The notes: generated from the letters alone by a model not told the origin. Numbered from the stretch's first letter, positions 1 to 5,846 are shown. The stretch: DNA of 7,126 nt from Bifidobacteriaceae bacterium (GCA_031272565.1 JAISTN010000043.1:1-7126); one strand, 5' to 3'. Program-made: numbers and translations.

Positions 1-1052
1 TCGCCGTGGCGGCTGATCGCCAGGGCAGTGGCGTTCGATGACGTCAACCCGCCCAGGAACAAGATGGCGAACATCGTGGTCAGCAGCCCGGGCAGGCCGC
101 CCACGGCCAGTAGGGCCAGGGCCAGCATGGCGCCGGCGATCAACACCTGGACTGGTACGGCGCTGCGCAGCAGCACCACCGGCCGGAAGCGCCGCACCAG
201 GGCGGCGTTCAGTTGAGCCCCCAGCACCAGGGCGGTGCCGCCGCCGGCAAAGACCACGGCGAAGTGCCAGGCCTGCAAGCCGTAGACCTCGCGCACCAGG
301 AAGGGGGAGAAGATGACCCAGCTCATCAGAACGCCGTTGCCCACCGGCGGGAAGACTGCTAGCGGCAGGAAGCCGCGGTCGGTCTTGAGGATGCGGCCAA
401 AGCTGCCAAAGACCTGTCTCAGCGACTTGGCGCCGGCGCGCACGGCCGGCGGGCGGGTGTCCGGCAGGCGCAGCAGAACCAGCAGCCACAGGGCGGCACC
501 CAGGCCGGCCAGGCAGACAAAGACGAAGCGCCAGCCGCCGCCCACGGCGGCCAGCCAGGTGCCGGCGGCGGGCGCGAACAGCGGCGCCACGCCAATCACC
601 AGCATCAGTTGCGACAGCAGCCGCGCGGCCTGCGAGCCGCTGTACAGGTCTCGCACCACGGCTGTCGACACGACCGCCGCGGAGGTGTTGGCCACGCCCA
701 TCACCACCCGCAGCCCAATCAGCAGGGTGATCGAATGGCTCAGCGAGATACCGATCGAGGCGGCCACGTGGAACAGCAGGCCAATCAGCACGGGGATGCG
801 CCGGCCGTACAGGTCTGACAGGGGTCCCACCAGCAGTTGCCCGATTCCGCCCCCCACCAGCGACGCCGTAATGGTCAGTTGGGCGGTGGCGGCGGAGGTG
901 TTCAGGTCGGTGGCGACATCGGGCAAAGAGGGCAGGTAGATGTCGACCGAGACGGCGCCTAACGCGCACATGCAGCCAAGCAGAATGATCAGCCCAACGC
1001 GGGATTGGGGGAGAGTGACATCCCGGGTTGCCCAACGCCGCCAGATGCTCAC
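1..1052 (-). CDS. Bcr/CflA-family drug-efflux MFS transporter, 3'-truncated by window edge
   Basis: A membrane antiporter of the major facilitator superfamily, probably exporting small drug-like molecules in exchange for protons. 350 codons are visible; the family is usually about 400 aa, so only the last helices are missing off the left edge. Seen: a first helix at about residues 18-36 ending in DIYLPSLP (37-44), typical of Bcr/CflA proteins; MFS motif A, GQLLVGPLSDLYGRR (71-85), between helices 2 and 3; VVRDLYSG (132-139); an antiporter motif-C-like segment APLFAPAAGTWL (156-167); a basic loop at about 195-225; further helices from about 228. The start is GTG at 1052: an in-frame TAG lies four codons before it, and the nearby ATG at 1066 is out of frame. 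No Shine-Dalgarno is visible, but a -10-like box stands just upstream, so the transcript may be leaderless. The substrate cannot be predicted. It is separated from the kinase gene by 214 bp and a terminator-like hairpin. Confidence 0.9.
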   Translation of the reverse strand, partial: MSIWRRWATRDVTLPQSRVGLIILLGCMCALGAVSVDIYLPSLPDVATDLNTSAATAQLTITASLVGGGIGQLLVGPLSDLYGRRIPVLIGLLFHVAASIGISLSHSITLLIGLRVVMGVANTSAAVVSTAVVRDLYSGSQAARLLSQLMLVIGVAPLFAPAAGTWLAAVGGGWRFVFVCLAGLGAALWLLVLLRLPDTRPPAVRAGAKSLRQVFGSFGRILKTDRGFLPLAVFPPVGNGVLMSWVIFSPFLVREVYGLQAWHFAVVFAGGGTALVLGAQLNAALVRRFRPVVLLRSAVPVQVLIAGAMLALALLAVGGLPGLLTTMFAILFLGGLTSSNATALAISRHG

Positions 1053-1057
1053 GTCGA

Positions 1058-1063
1058 ACTATC
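1058..1063 (-). promoter_or_regulatory. Possible -10 box of the MFS transporter, leaderless
   Basis: On the minus strand GATAGT (4 of 6 matches to TATAAT) ends 5 nt before the GTG start, so transcription would begin at or within the start codon. CATGAT overlaps it and is an alternative box with the same score. No convincing -35 is seen. The absence of a Shine-Dalgarno fits a leaderless mRNA, which is common in actinobacteria. This is inference from spacing. Confidence 0.3.
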
Positions 1064-1197
1064 ATGCCAGGCCAGGCTGAGCCCTGATGGGGCTGCTCGG
1101 TAGCTGAGAATCGGTGGATCCGGGCTGAGTGCATCGCCGGGCGACCCGGGTGCCTGGTTGGAGATGCCGGTGGCGGGAGGGGCTGCCGGGGGTGGAA

Positions 1198-1239
1198 CCG
1201 GAGGTGGTCACCCTGGGGACACTAGGTGACCACCTCCGG
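1198..1239 (-). terminator. 15-bp hairpin after the UbiB-family gene
   Basis: CCGGAGGTGGTCACC (1198-1212) is perfectly complementary to 1225-1239, with a 12-nt loop. It lies 27 bp past the stop of the kinase gene on the minus strand. There is no real U-tract (the following bases begin TTCC), as is usual for GC-rich actinobacterial terminators. The rest of the gap, 1053-1197, shows no gene or clear repeat. A palindromic protein-binding site is an alternative. Confidence 0.6.
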
Positions 1240-1266
1240 GGGCTTGTGGCTGTCGCTGGGTCGCGG

Positions 1267-2904
1267 TTACCGCCGCTGCGGGCCGCGCCGTCGCAGCAGC
1301 CAGGCGGTCAGGCCGGCCAGCAGGCCGGTGGCGCCGGCGATGGCGCGCACCACTTTGCGGGTTTGCGCCTGGGCGTTGAGTTCCAGGCGCCTGAGTTGGC
1401 TTTCGGTCAGGCGGACTTCCAGGTCGCCGGCGTCCAGCTTTTGGGCCAGCGACACCAGGTGCTGGGCGGTGCCCGGCAGTGCTTTGACCAGGTCCCAGCC
1501 CTGGGTCCATAGCAGTGACAGCAAATCGGTCACGGTGCCGCTGCCGCCCGCGCCGGCTCCGCCCATGACATAGGGCCGGGCGACCTCGATCACGTCCATT
1601 TGCGGGTCCAGCTTGTAGCAGTCCACTACCACGGTGATCAGGGCCTTGCCCAGGAAGGTGATGTTGCCGGGCAGGTTGATGGGCTGGCTGAAGATCAGTT
1701 CCCGCATCGCCTCTAGCACATCGCGGTCCACGTGGAACGTATCCAGGACAGTGCCGCGCATGGCCAGGTCCAGGAACGACGCGCCCTGGAACAACGTGCC
1801 CCACTGCCCAAAGGCCAGGTCGATCACCGGCAGAAGGGCCCGCCGCAGGGCGGCTGTGTCCGCCCCGGGCGCCAGGAATCCCAGGCGCCCCAGCGTGGCG
1901 ACGGCGCCGTCCACGTCCTGCTTGAGCAGGGCCACGATCAGGTCGGTGAAGCCTTGGCGCAGGTTGTCAGGGATCGATCCGACCATGCCGAAGTCGATTA
2001 GTTGGATGATGCCGTCCGGCCGCACAAAGACGTTGCCTGGGTGTGGGTCGGCGTGGAAGAAGCCGTCCTGCAGGAACATCTGCAAGTAGATTTCCATCAG
2101 GTTCCGGGCCACCGCCGGGCGGTCCACGCCCAGTGCGTCCAACGCTTCCAGGTCGTTGATCTTGACGCCGTTCATGAACTCCATGGTCAAGACGCGGCTG
2201 GTGGTGTGGCTCCAGTAGATCTGGGGCATCTCCACACCCATGTGGGTCAGGAAGTTGCGCTGGAAGGTCTCGGCATTGCGGCCTTCCTTGATGTAGTCCA
2301 GTTCGTCCCGGAAGGTGTCCTCGAAGTCCTGGCAAAAGGCCTCGACATCCATGTACTTGCCTACGGTGGTTAGCCGGTCCAGTAGTTTCATGATGGACCG
2401 CAGCGAGCGCACGTCGGTGTCGATCAGTTGCTCGATGCCGGGCCGCAGGATCTTGACGGCCACATCTTGACCCGTGGTCAACCGGGCTCGGTGGACTTGG
2501 CCCAGCGAGGCGGCGGCCAGTGGTTCCGGGTCGAACTGGGCGAACAACTGCTCCAGGGGCCGGCCAAGTTGGTGCTGCACCACGCCCACCATGGTTTCGG
2601 TGGCGACCGGCGGCAGGGCGTCCTGCAACTGGCTGAGTTCGTCGATGTACTCCTTGGGCAGGGCGTCGATCCGGACCGACAGGAACTGGCCCAGCTTAAT
2701 GATCAGGCCGCCCTGGGCGGTGGCGAACTCCCGGAAGCGCTTGGCCTGGGCGGTGTAGAGCGCCTTCTGTTTGGCCTCTTGGGTGGCCCGGCTGCGTAGG
2801 CCACGTGTCCGGCGCAGCCACCACAGTTGCAGGGCGAAGCGCGCCGCCAGCGCCACCGTCTCGCGGTAGCGCCGCCGGTCGAGTGGGGGGTTGTTGGTGG
2901 GCAT
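1267..2904 (-). CDS. AarF/ABC1/UbiB-family atypical kinase/ATPase
   Basis: A 545-aa member of the UbiB family of protein-kinase-like ATPases, whose proteobacterial members assist ubiquinone synthesis at the membrane. Actinobacteria mostly use menaquinone, so the role here is unknown, possibly prenyl-lipid or quinone handling. Family signatures in order: a hydrophobic N-terminal helix (about 15-31); the KxGQ motif KLGQ (70-73); the Ala-rich nucleotide loop LAAASLGQ (129-136); VAVK with the ATP lysine K151; the ExD motif ELD (201-203); the catalytic loop HADPHPGN (284-291); the metal-binding DFG (304-306). All key residues are present, so it should be active as an ATPase. The C-terminus has one clear membrane helix (about 519-536) followed by RRRGPQRR; many relatives have two. 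It starts 18 bp after the AbrB-type gene's stop with no evident Shine-Dalgarno, suggesting an operon and perhaps translational coupling. A 15-bp hairpin follows it. Confidence 0.93.
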   Translation of the reverse strand: MPTNNPPLDRRRYRETVALAARFALQLWWLRRTRGLRSRATQEAKQKALYTAQAKRFREFATAQGGLIIKLGQFLSVRIDALPKEYIDELSQLQDALPPVATETMVGVVQHQLGRPLEQLFAQFDPEPLAAASLGQVHRARLTTGQDVAVKILRPGIEQLIDTDVRSLRSIMKLLDRLTTVGKYMDVEAFCQDFEDTFRDELDYIKEGRNAETFQRNFLTHMGVEMPQIYWSHTTSRVLTMEFMNGVKINDLEALDALGVDRPAVARNLMEIYLQMFLQDGFFHADPHPGNVFVRPDGIIQLIDFGMVGSIPDNLRQGFTDLIVALLKQDVDGAVATLGRLGFLAPGADTAALRRALLPVIDLAFGQWGTLFQGASFLDLAMRGTVLDTFHVDRDVLEAMRELIFSQPINLPGNITFLGKALITVVVDCYKLDPQMDVIEVARPYVMGGAGAGGSGTVTDLLSLLWTQGWDLVKALPGTAQHLVSLAQKLDAGDLEVRLTESQLRRLELNAQAQTRKVVRAIAGATGLLAGLTAWLLRRRGPQRR

Positions 2905-2922
2905 GGGGCGTAGCTTGGTGGT

Positions 2923-3345
2923 CTAGTTTGCGGGGGTTTGGCCGACCTCTGCGACCCAGGCGGCGGCCTCGGCTTCGGGGCTGGCGCCGGAGGCAGCCTG
3001 GTCCCCGGTGCGGACCCCGGAGTCGTCACCGGCGCTGGCGGCGGACGGCTCGGTGAATTGACCAAAGAAGGCCTGAGCATGCTCGCCCAGCTTGTTGAGC
3101 TTGGTCATGAAGAAATCGGCAAAGTCCTCAAACACATCCGCCTTGAGCAGGGTGATGCCGCCGGTCAGCTTGTTGCCAAACACCACCACCTTGTCGCCCG
3201 GGTCTAGGTGGAGTTCGCGCCGGGCGTCGGCCGGGATTGATAGCTGGCCGCGTTCGCCTAGGGTGGCGGTGCCATACATCTTGCCTGGTGAGGGCAGGTG
3301 CTGCCAGGGGAAGCTGGTAGTGGATTCGGTCTTGGGGGTGGTCAT
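2923..3345 (-). CDS. AbrB/MazE/SpoVT-type transcriptional regulator
   Basis: A 140-aa protein with one swapped-hairpin AbrB-type DNA-binding domain at about residues 23-69, recognisable from ATLGERGQLSIPADAR (27-42), LHLDPGDKVVVFG (45-57) and GITLLKAD (63-70). This fold dimerises and binds DNA; it occurs in transition-state regulators and in antitoxins. Here a longer helical region (about 71-97) and an Ala/Asp/Glu-rich acidic tail (98-140) follow, unlike a short MazE antitoxin, and no toxin gene is adjacent. The ATG at 3345 is chosen because GGGAG (3351-3355) stands 5 nt upstream and the domain begins soon after; the open frame continues 93 codons further upstream, but that would cover the AT-rich operator region. 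The gene directly precedes the UbiB-family kinase gene and probably forms a two-gene operon with it. An inverted repeat at 3386-3415 may be its own operator. Confidence 0.88.
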   Translation of the reverse strand: MTTPKTESTTSFPWQHLPSPGKMYGTATLGERGQLSIPADARRELHLDPGDKVVVFGNKLTGGITLLKADVFEDFADFFMTKLNKLGEHAQAFFGQFTEPSAASAGDDSGVRTGDQAASGASPEAEAAAWVAEVGQTPAN

Positions 3346-3379
3346 GGTGTCTCCCGTCGTTCGGCACATCGTTGCCCTG

Positions 3380-3423
3380 CATGTGTTTACATGAGGTGCA
3401 TACAAATCATGTAAATCATACAA
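3380..3423 (-). promoter_or_regulatory. AT-rich promoter/operator of the abrB-like operon with inverted and direct repeats
   Basis: This is the most AT-rich patch of the window. TTTACATGA (3386-3394) and TCATGTAAA (3407-3415) form a perfect 9-bp inverted repeat whose centres are 21 bp apart, about two helical turns. A direct repeat CATACAA occurs at 3399-3405 and 3417-3423. On the minus strand TTTACA (3415-3410) resembles a -35 hexamer (5 of 6), but I could not assign a convincing -10 at the usual spacing; TAAACA (3389-3384) is a candidate. The layout suits a dimeric regulator, most simply the AbrB-type protein encoded 41 bp downstream. Binding is inferred. Confidence 0.55.
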
Positions 3424-3478
3424 CCCCATGGGTGGGCCTGGCAAGCCGTGGGGGAGCGACATCGGCCGCCTGTGTCGA

Positions 3479-4792
3479 TCAGGCCGCCGAGTCCGGCAAG
3501 CCGGTGTTACCCGCCAAGCCGGGTAGAGCGGGTGTCTGGCCTGCGGTAGGCGACCCTTCGTGGCCGGCATCGGCCGCTGCCGGCGACGCGGCCGGGCGGC
3601 CGGCCCGGTAACGGTGGTATTCATGCACCAGGCTGCGGTAGCCCAAGGCCTTGAGCGTGTCGTAGCTGGTGCGGTAGTTGCCCGGCCGGTGGCGGCCGGT
3701 GGGAATCCAACGCAGGTATTGCTGCAGGTAAAGGTCCATTTCGTGGAGCGAATCCGGCCGGGTCAACAGGGGGAAGAACCAGCGCGACCAGTTCAGTTCG
3801 TCCCGGCCCCGGCCGTCAAAGAACTTGCGGTTGAACACCCGGATGGTGGCGCCGATGGCGCGCTCCGGCGCGGCGTCATGCCGCAGCATCCAGCGCCGCA
3901 GCGCCCGGGCCTTGCGCCGGATCTTGCCCTTCAGCTTGGCCCGCGTGGCCCGGGACAGGTCGATCTGGCCGTCCTGGTAGGCCACACCCAGGAACTCCCA
4001 GGCCTGGCCCGGGCCGGTCAAGCGTTCCTTGGCTGGATTGACCGCCAAGCCGTGGGCGCCCAACCAGCCGTGGATGTGCTGTTTGACCGCCTCGGCCTCG
4101 TCCCGGGTGGGGGCAAACACAATGATGTCGTCCGAATAGCGGGCGTACGGGCACCGATCGGCCAACTGCCGGTCCAGGCCCCCCAGGTACAGGTTGGCCA
4201 AGAACGGTGCCAACGGCATGCCGGCCATGACGCCGCGCGGGCCGTGCTCCACCGCGCCGGCGTGCCAGGCCTGGTCCGCCGTCAACAGGCCGGTCAGGCA
4301 AGCCAGCAGCGCCGGGTCGTCACCGACCACTTCCCCCAAAATGGGCAGCAGCGTTGGAATGTCGATCGAGTTGAAGTAGTTGGCCACATCCGCCTTGTAA
4401 CACCACAGGCCGTCGATGCCGGGGGTGGCAGCCAACTGCCGGATGGCACTGTGGGCGCTCAGGCCCCGGCGGAACGAATAGCAGCCAGGCGGCTGGCGGT
4501 CGTCATAGCGGTACAGCAGGTGGGCCAGCAGTTTAAGCACGTTGGTGGCGGCATCGGGAAACTGGTAGACCACCCGCTTCTTGCCGCTGCCCGCCTTGTT
4601 GACCAGGCGCTTGGTGGGCAGCGGGAAGGCGCCATCCCGCAGCGCCGCCGCCGGCTCCAGGTAGCCCCGAGCTTCGATGAAAGTGGCCAAAGCCTGGTCC
4701 TGGCGCCGGGTCAGGTGGCCCTTGGCGCGCTTGTGCTGCAAGAAGGCCTCCCAGGCCGCCGGCTGGTCCAGGTGATCCAGGAGTTGGTTCAT
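3479..4792 (-). CDS. Stand-alone reverse transcriptase (not an intron maturase; class unassigned)
   Basis: A 437-aa RNA-directed DNA polymerase. Seen: a helical N-terminus (1-45); GKKRVVYQFPD (70-80) as the early finger motif; YSFRRGLSAHSAI (105-117); motif A, YKADVANYFNSID (132-144), with the first metal aspartate D135; motif B, GVMAGMPLAPFLAN (187-200), where the usual QGxPLSP reads AGMPLAP; motif C, YSDD (219-222), with both catalytic aspartates; NPAKERL (252-258) and WEFLGV (265-270) leading into the thumb. After this comes a conserved-looking stretch, NWSRWFFPLL (334-343) to GYRSLVHEYHRY (384-395), then a Pro/Ala-rich tail. There is no HNH endonuclease, no maturase domain, and no intron domain V in the short downstream gap. 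I do not see the retron VTG motif. ATG 4792 is preferred over an in-frame TTG at 4870 because protein-like sequence begins there; the Shine-Dalgarno is weak. An end-paired structured element lies upstream on the same strand. A defence or RNA-templated role is inference. Confidence 0.9.
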   Translation of the reverse strand: MNQLLDHLDQPAAWEAFLQHKRAKGHLTRRQDQALATFIEARGYLEPAAALRDGAFPLPTKRLVNKAGSGKKRVVYQFPDAATNVLKLLAHLLYRYDDRQPPGCYSFRRGLSAHSAIRQLAATPGIDGLWCYKADVANYFNSIDIPTLLPILGEVVGDDPALLACLTGLLTADQAWHAGAVEHGPRGVMAGMPLAPFLANLYLGGLDRQLADRCPYARYSDDIIVFAPTRDEAEAVKQHIHGWLGAHGLAVNPAKERLTGPGQAWEFLGVAYQDGQIDLSRATRAKLKGKIRRKARALRRWMLRHDAAPERAIGATIRVFNRKFFDGRGRDELNWSRWFFPLLTRPDSLHEMDLYLQQYLRWIPTGRHRPGNYRTSYDTLKALGYRSLVHEYHRYRAGRPAASPAAADAGHEGSPTAGQTPALPGLAGNTGLPDSAA

Positions 4793-4856
4793 GGTTCGGC
4801 CCGCCGGTTGGGGCAGCGCGCGCTGGCCAAAGGGCTTGCCGGGCGCAGGCTGGTGC

Positions 4857-4878
4857 TCACCCGCGGCCAAGCGGGTGA
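4857..4878 (-). repeat. 8-bp hairpin in the RT leader
   Basis: TCACCCGC (4857-4864) pairs perfectly with GCGGGTGA (4871-4878) around a 6-nt loop. It lies 65 bp upstream of the chosen RT start and covers the alternative TTG start at 4870. It could be a leader attenuator, part of a longer ncRNA, or chance in GC-rich DNA. Confidence 0.35.
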
Positions 4879-4978
4879 CTGGGCCGCGCCGCCGGGTTGG
4901 CCCGCGCCGCCGGTTCCGGGGGCACTTGGAACAGCTATTAACAGAGTGGGCATGGTTCAGGCGGTGAGCGGGAGATGG

Positions 4979-5118
4979 TTCCGGGAGGGGAAACTGTTTG
5001 AAGACAGCATTGCTGGCACAGGGCTAAACGCCGGGCGGCCGCCCGCAAGGCCCACGTGGCCTGGCGCTTCACCCCACTGCGGGCGCGGCCCGTAAAGGGC
5101 CGCGTTCCCCTCCCGGAA
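4979..5118 (-). ncRNA. Candidate structured ncRNA upstream of the RT, closed by a perfect 14-bp inverted repeat
   Basis: The ends, TTCCGGGAGGGGAA (4979-4992) and TTCCCCTCCCGGAA (5105-5118), are exact reverse complements. On the minus strand the 5' arm is followed without a gap by a hairpin with an 8-bp stem (5084-5104, loop UUUAC); then CCCGCA (5083-5078) pairs with UGCGGG (5047-5042), enclosing an AGGCC/GGCCU hairpin (5048-5062); a 14-bp perfect palindrome, CGGGCGGCCGCCCG (5032-5045), competes with the latter stem; small alternatives CAGC/GCUG and CUGU/ACAG lie in 4994-5015. The element begins 2 bp after the stop of the 164-aa gene and ends 186 bp before the RT start, on the RT strand. Retron RNAs also have paired ends and sit upstream of their RT, but the AGC carrying the priming G is not at the expected place after the 5' arm. 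A small palindromic mobile element is the main alternative. Confidence 0.45.
5084..5104 (-). terminator. 8-bp GC hairpin 16 bp after the 164-aa gene
   Basis: CGCGGCCC (5084-5091) and GGGCCGCG (5097-5104) form a perfect stem with a 5-nt loop. Seen alone it would be read as the terminator of the gene ending at 5121. It has no U-tract, and it is nested directly inside the larger 14-bp inverted repeat, so it may be a domain of the candidate ncRNA. Confidence 0.4.
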
Positions 5119-5120
5119 GC

Positions 5121-5615
5121 TCATCTCAACAGCGAGCGGATGCGGTCCGTGACGTATCCCGGCTCGTTGGGCATGTGCAGGTAGAAGTTGATGAAGGGCA
5201 CGCCGGCCGCCTCGGCCGCCGCCTTGGCGCCCTTGAAAGCCCGGTTGTTGTCCCGGTTGTGGGGCGTCAGCATGATCACCCCGGCCGCGGCGGGGGCGGC
5301 ATCGGCGGCGCCCCGGAACAAGGCGAAGTCGTAAGGCTTGCCTGCGCCACCCAGTTCCGCCACCGGCAGGTTCTCCCGCACGGTCAGTTCAGGAAAGGCG
5401 CTAGCCAGCAGGCTGCGGAAGGCGGCCTGGCTGCTCAGCCCGGTGGCGGCCGGAGTTGCGGCCGGGGCCGGTTGGGTGCTGGGGGTCTGGGCCTGGGACT
5501 GCACGGTGGCGGCCGTGTCTTGGCCGTCCTTGCCGGCGGCGTGGGCCACCTCTTTGACCGCGTGCTCAATGGCCTCCCCAACGGTCGATTTGAGCAGCTT
5601 GTTGAACAGTCCCAT
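5121..5615 (-). CDS. Unknown 164-aa protein with a possible degenerate PD-(D/E)xK-like C-terminal domain
   Basis: I do not recognise a characterised family. It has three parts: an N-terminal amphipathic-looking helical segment (1-28); a low-complexity Ala/Thr/Gln/Pro linker (30-60); and a compact C-terminal domain (about 62-164). In that domain PELTVRENLP (75-84), GKPYDFALF (92-100), GVIMLTPHNRDNNRAFKGAK (112-131) and VPFINFYLHMPNEPGYV (139-155) follow the strand-helix order of small restriction-endonuclease-like domains, with D97 in the place of the first acidic residue. The expected ExK is absent (IMLTPHN), so nuclease activity is doubtful; this fold assignment is a guess. There is no signal peptide or membrane helix. 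The start is firm: AAGGAGG (5620-5626) stands 4 nt before ATG. It has its own leader and a possible -10 box, and the candidate ncRNA and RT gene follow on the same strand. A link to the RT is inferred only from position. Confidence 0.8.
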   Translation of the reverse strand: MGLFNKLLKSTVGEAIEHAVKEVAHAAGKDGQDTAATVQSQAQTPSTQPAPAATPAATGLSSQAAFRSLLASAFPELTVRENLPVAELGGAGKPYDFALFRGAADAAPAAAGVIMLTPHNRDNNRAFKGAKAAAEAAGVPFINFYLHMPNEPGYVTDRIRSLLR

Positions 5616-5658
5616 GGCGCCTCCTTGTGCCGGTGGTTGCCGCTTGCGTTTGCCACCA

Positions 5659-5664
5659 AGCCTA
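5659..5664 (-). promoter_or_regulatory. Possible -10 box of the 164-aa gene
   Basis: Minus-strand TAGGCT (TAnnnT type) lies in ATTAGGCTTGG, giving a leader of about 37 nt that contains the AAGGAGG Shine-Dalgarno. The same TAGGCTTGG occurs just before the dehydrogenase start at 6916-6908. No clear -35 is seen; TTCGGC at 5689-5684 is weak and 19 bp away. Confidence 0.3.
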
Positions 5665-5676
5665 ATGGGTTGGCGC

Positions 5677-5701
5677 TGGTCAGGCCGAACCGGCCGCCGC
5701 C
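5677..5701 (-). repeat. 25-bp direct repeat, copy of the dehydrogenase 3' end
   Basis: The 25 bases are identical to 5822-5846, which encode the last residues and stop of the dehydrogenase. The core GGCCG-AAC-CGGCC is a small hairpin. Further bases between the copies (about 5736-5749, CAGCCCGCTGGTGC) resemble dehydrogenase positions 5852-5865 with one mismatch, so this may be the remnant of a partial duplication. It lies upstream of the 164-aa gene. Confidence 0.6.
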
Positions 5702-5782
5702 GCGCGTTCGCCGCCGCTGTTGGCCCGCGGTCAGAGCCAGCCCGCTGGTGCGCGCCCCGCCCCTTGGGTGCCGCCGGGTGCG

Positions 5783-5811
5783 CGGCCCCCGCCCTGTTGC
5801 CGCGGGGGCCG
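5783..5811 (-). terminator. 10-bp hairpin after the dehydrogenase gene
   Basis: CGGCCCCCGC (5783-5792) is the exact reverse complement of 5802-5811, with a 9-nt loop. It begins 13 bp past the dehydrogenase stop on the minus strand. There is no U-tract. Position and stability fit a terminator. Confidence 0.6.
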
Positions 5812-5821
5812 AATCGCCGTT

Positions 5822-5846
5822 TGGTCAGGCCGAACCGGCCGCCGCC
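5822..5846 (-). repeat. 25-bp direct repeat, copy overlapping the dehydrogenase stop
   Basis: Identical to 5677-5701. This copy includes the stop codon (5825-5827) and the codons of the C-terminal VAAAGSA. The GGCCG/CGGCC hairpin in it sits across the end of the gene. Confidence 0.6.

Larger units (their letters stand above)
4793..5120 (-). other. 328-bp non-coding, hairpin-rich leader of the reverse transcriptase gene
   Basis: No credible gene is seen on either strand; a plus-strand open frame here is only the antisense shadow of the RT gene. The stretch holds the end-paired element (4979-5118), an AT-richer patch (4929-4946) with minus-strand TGTTAATAG that could be an extended -10 for the RT but lacks a -35, an imperfect tandem repeat of 17 bp (4882-4898 and 4899-4915), and an 8-bp hairpin (4857-4878). 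It therefore looks like a structured untranslated region, not random spacer. Confidence 0.6.

Noticed and set aside
2923..3478. Toxin-antitoxin pair with the AbrB-type protein as antitoxin
   Set aside because: The protein is longer than MazE-like antitoxins and no small toxin gene lies on either side; the neighbour is a full-length UbiB-family gene.
3346..3624. N-terminal extension of the AbrB-type protein to 233 aa
   Set aside because: It would translate through the AT-rich operator and into the RT gene's end; the ATG at 3345 has a good ribosome site and the domain starts just after it.
4793..4870. TTG start of the RT at 4870, adding 26 residues
   Set aside because: The added residues are Pro/Gly/Ala-rich, the TTG lies in a hairpin loop, and the sequence from the ATG at 4792 looks like a normal N-terminal helix. 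Not fully excluded.
3560..5095. Long plus-strand open frame of 511 codons
   Set aside because: It is antisense to the RT gene, whose motifs A, B and C are all intact, and its translation is Gly/Val/Gln-rich without any recognisable domain; long antisense frames are usual in such GC-rich DNA.
3479..5118. Calling the locus a retron
   Set aside because: Paired RNA ends upstream of an RT fit, but the VTG motif is not seen in the RT and no AGC with the branching G follows the 5' arm. Kept only as a resemblance.
3424..5120. Group II intron around the RT
   Set aside because: No maturase or endonuclease domain, and no domain V-like hairpin in the 55 bp between the RT stop and the AbrB operator region.
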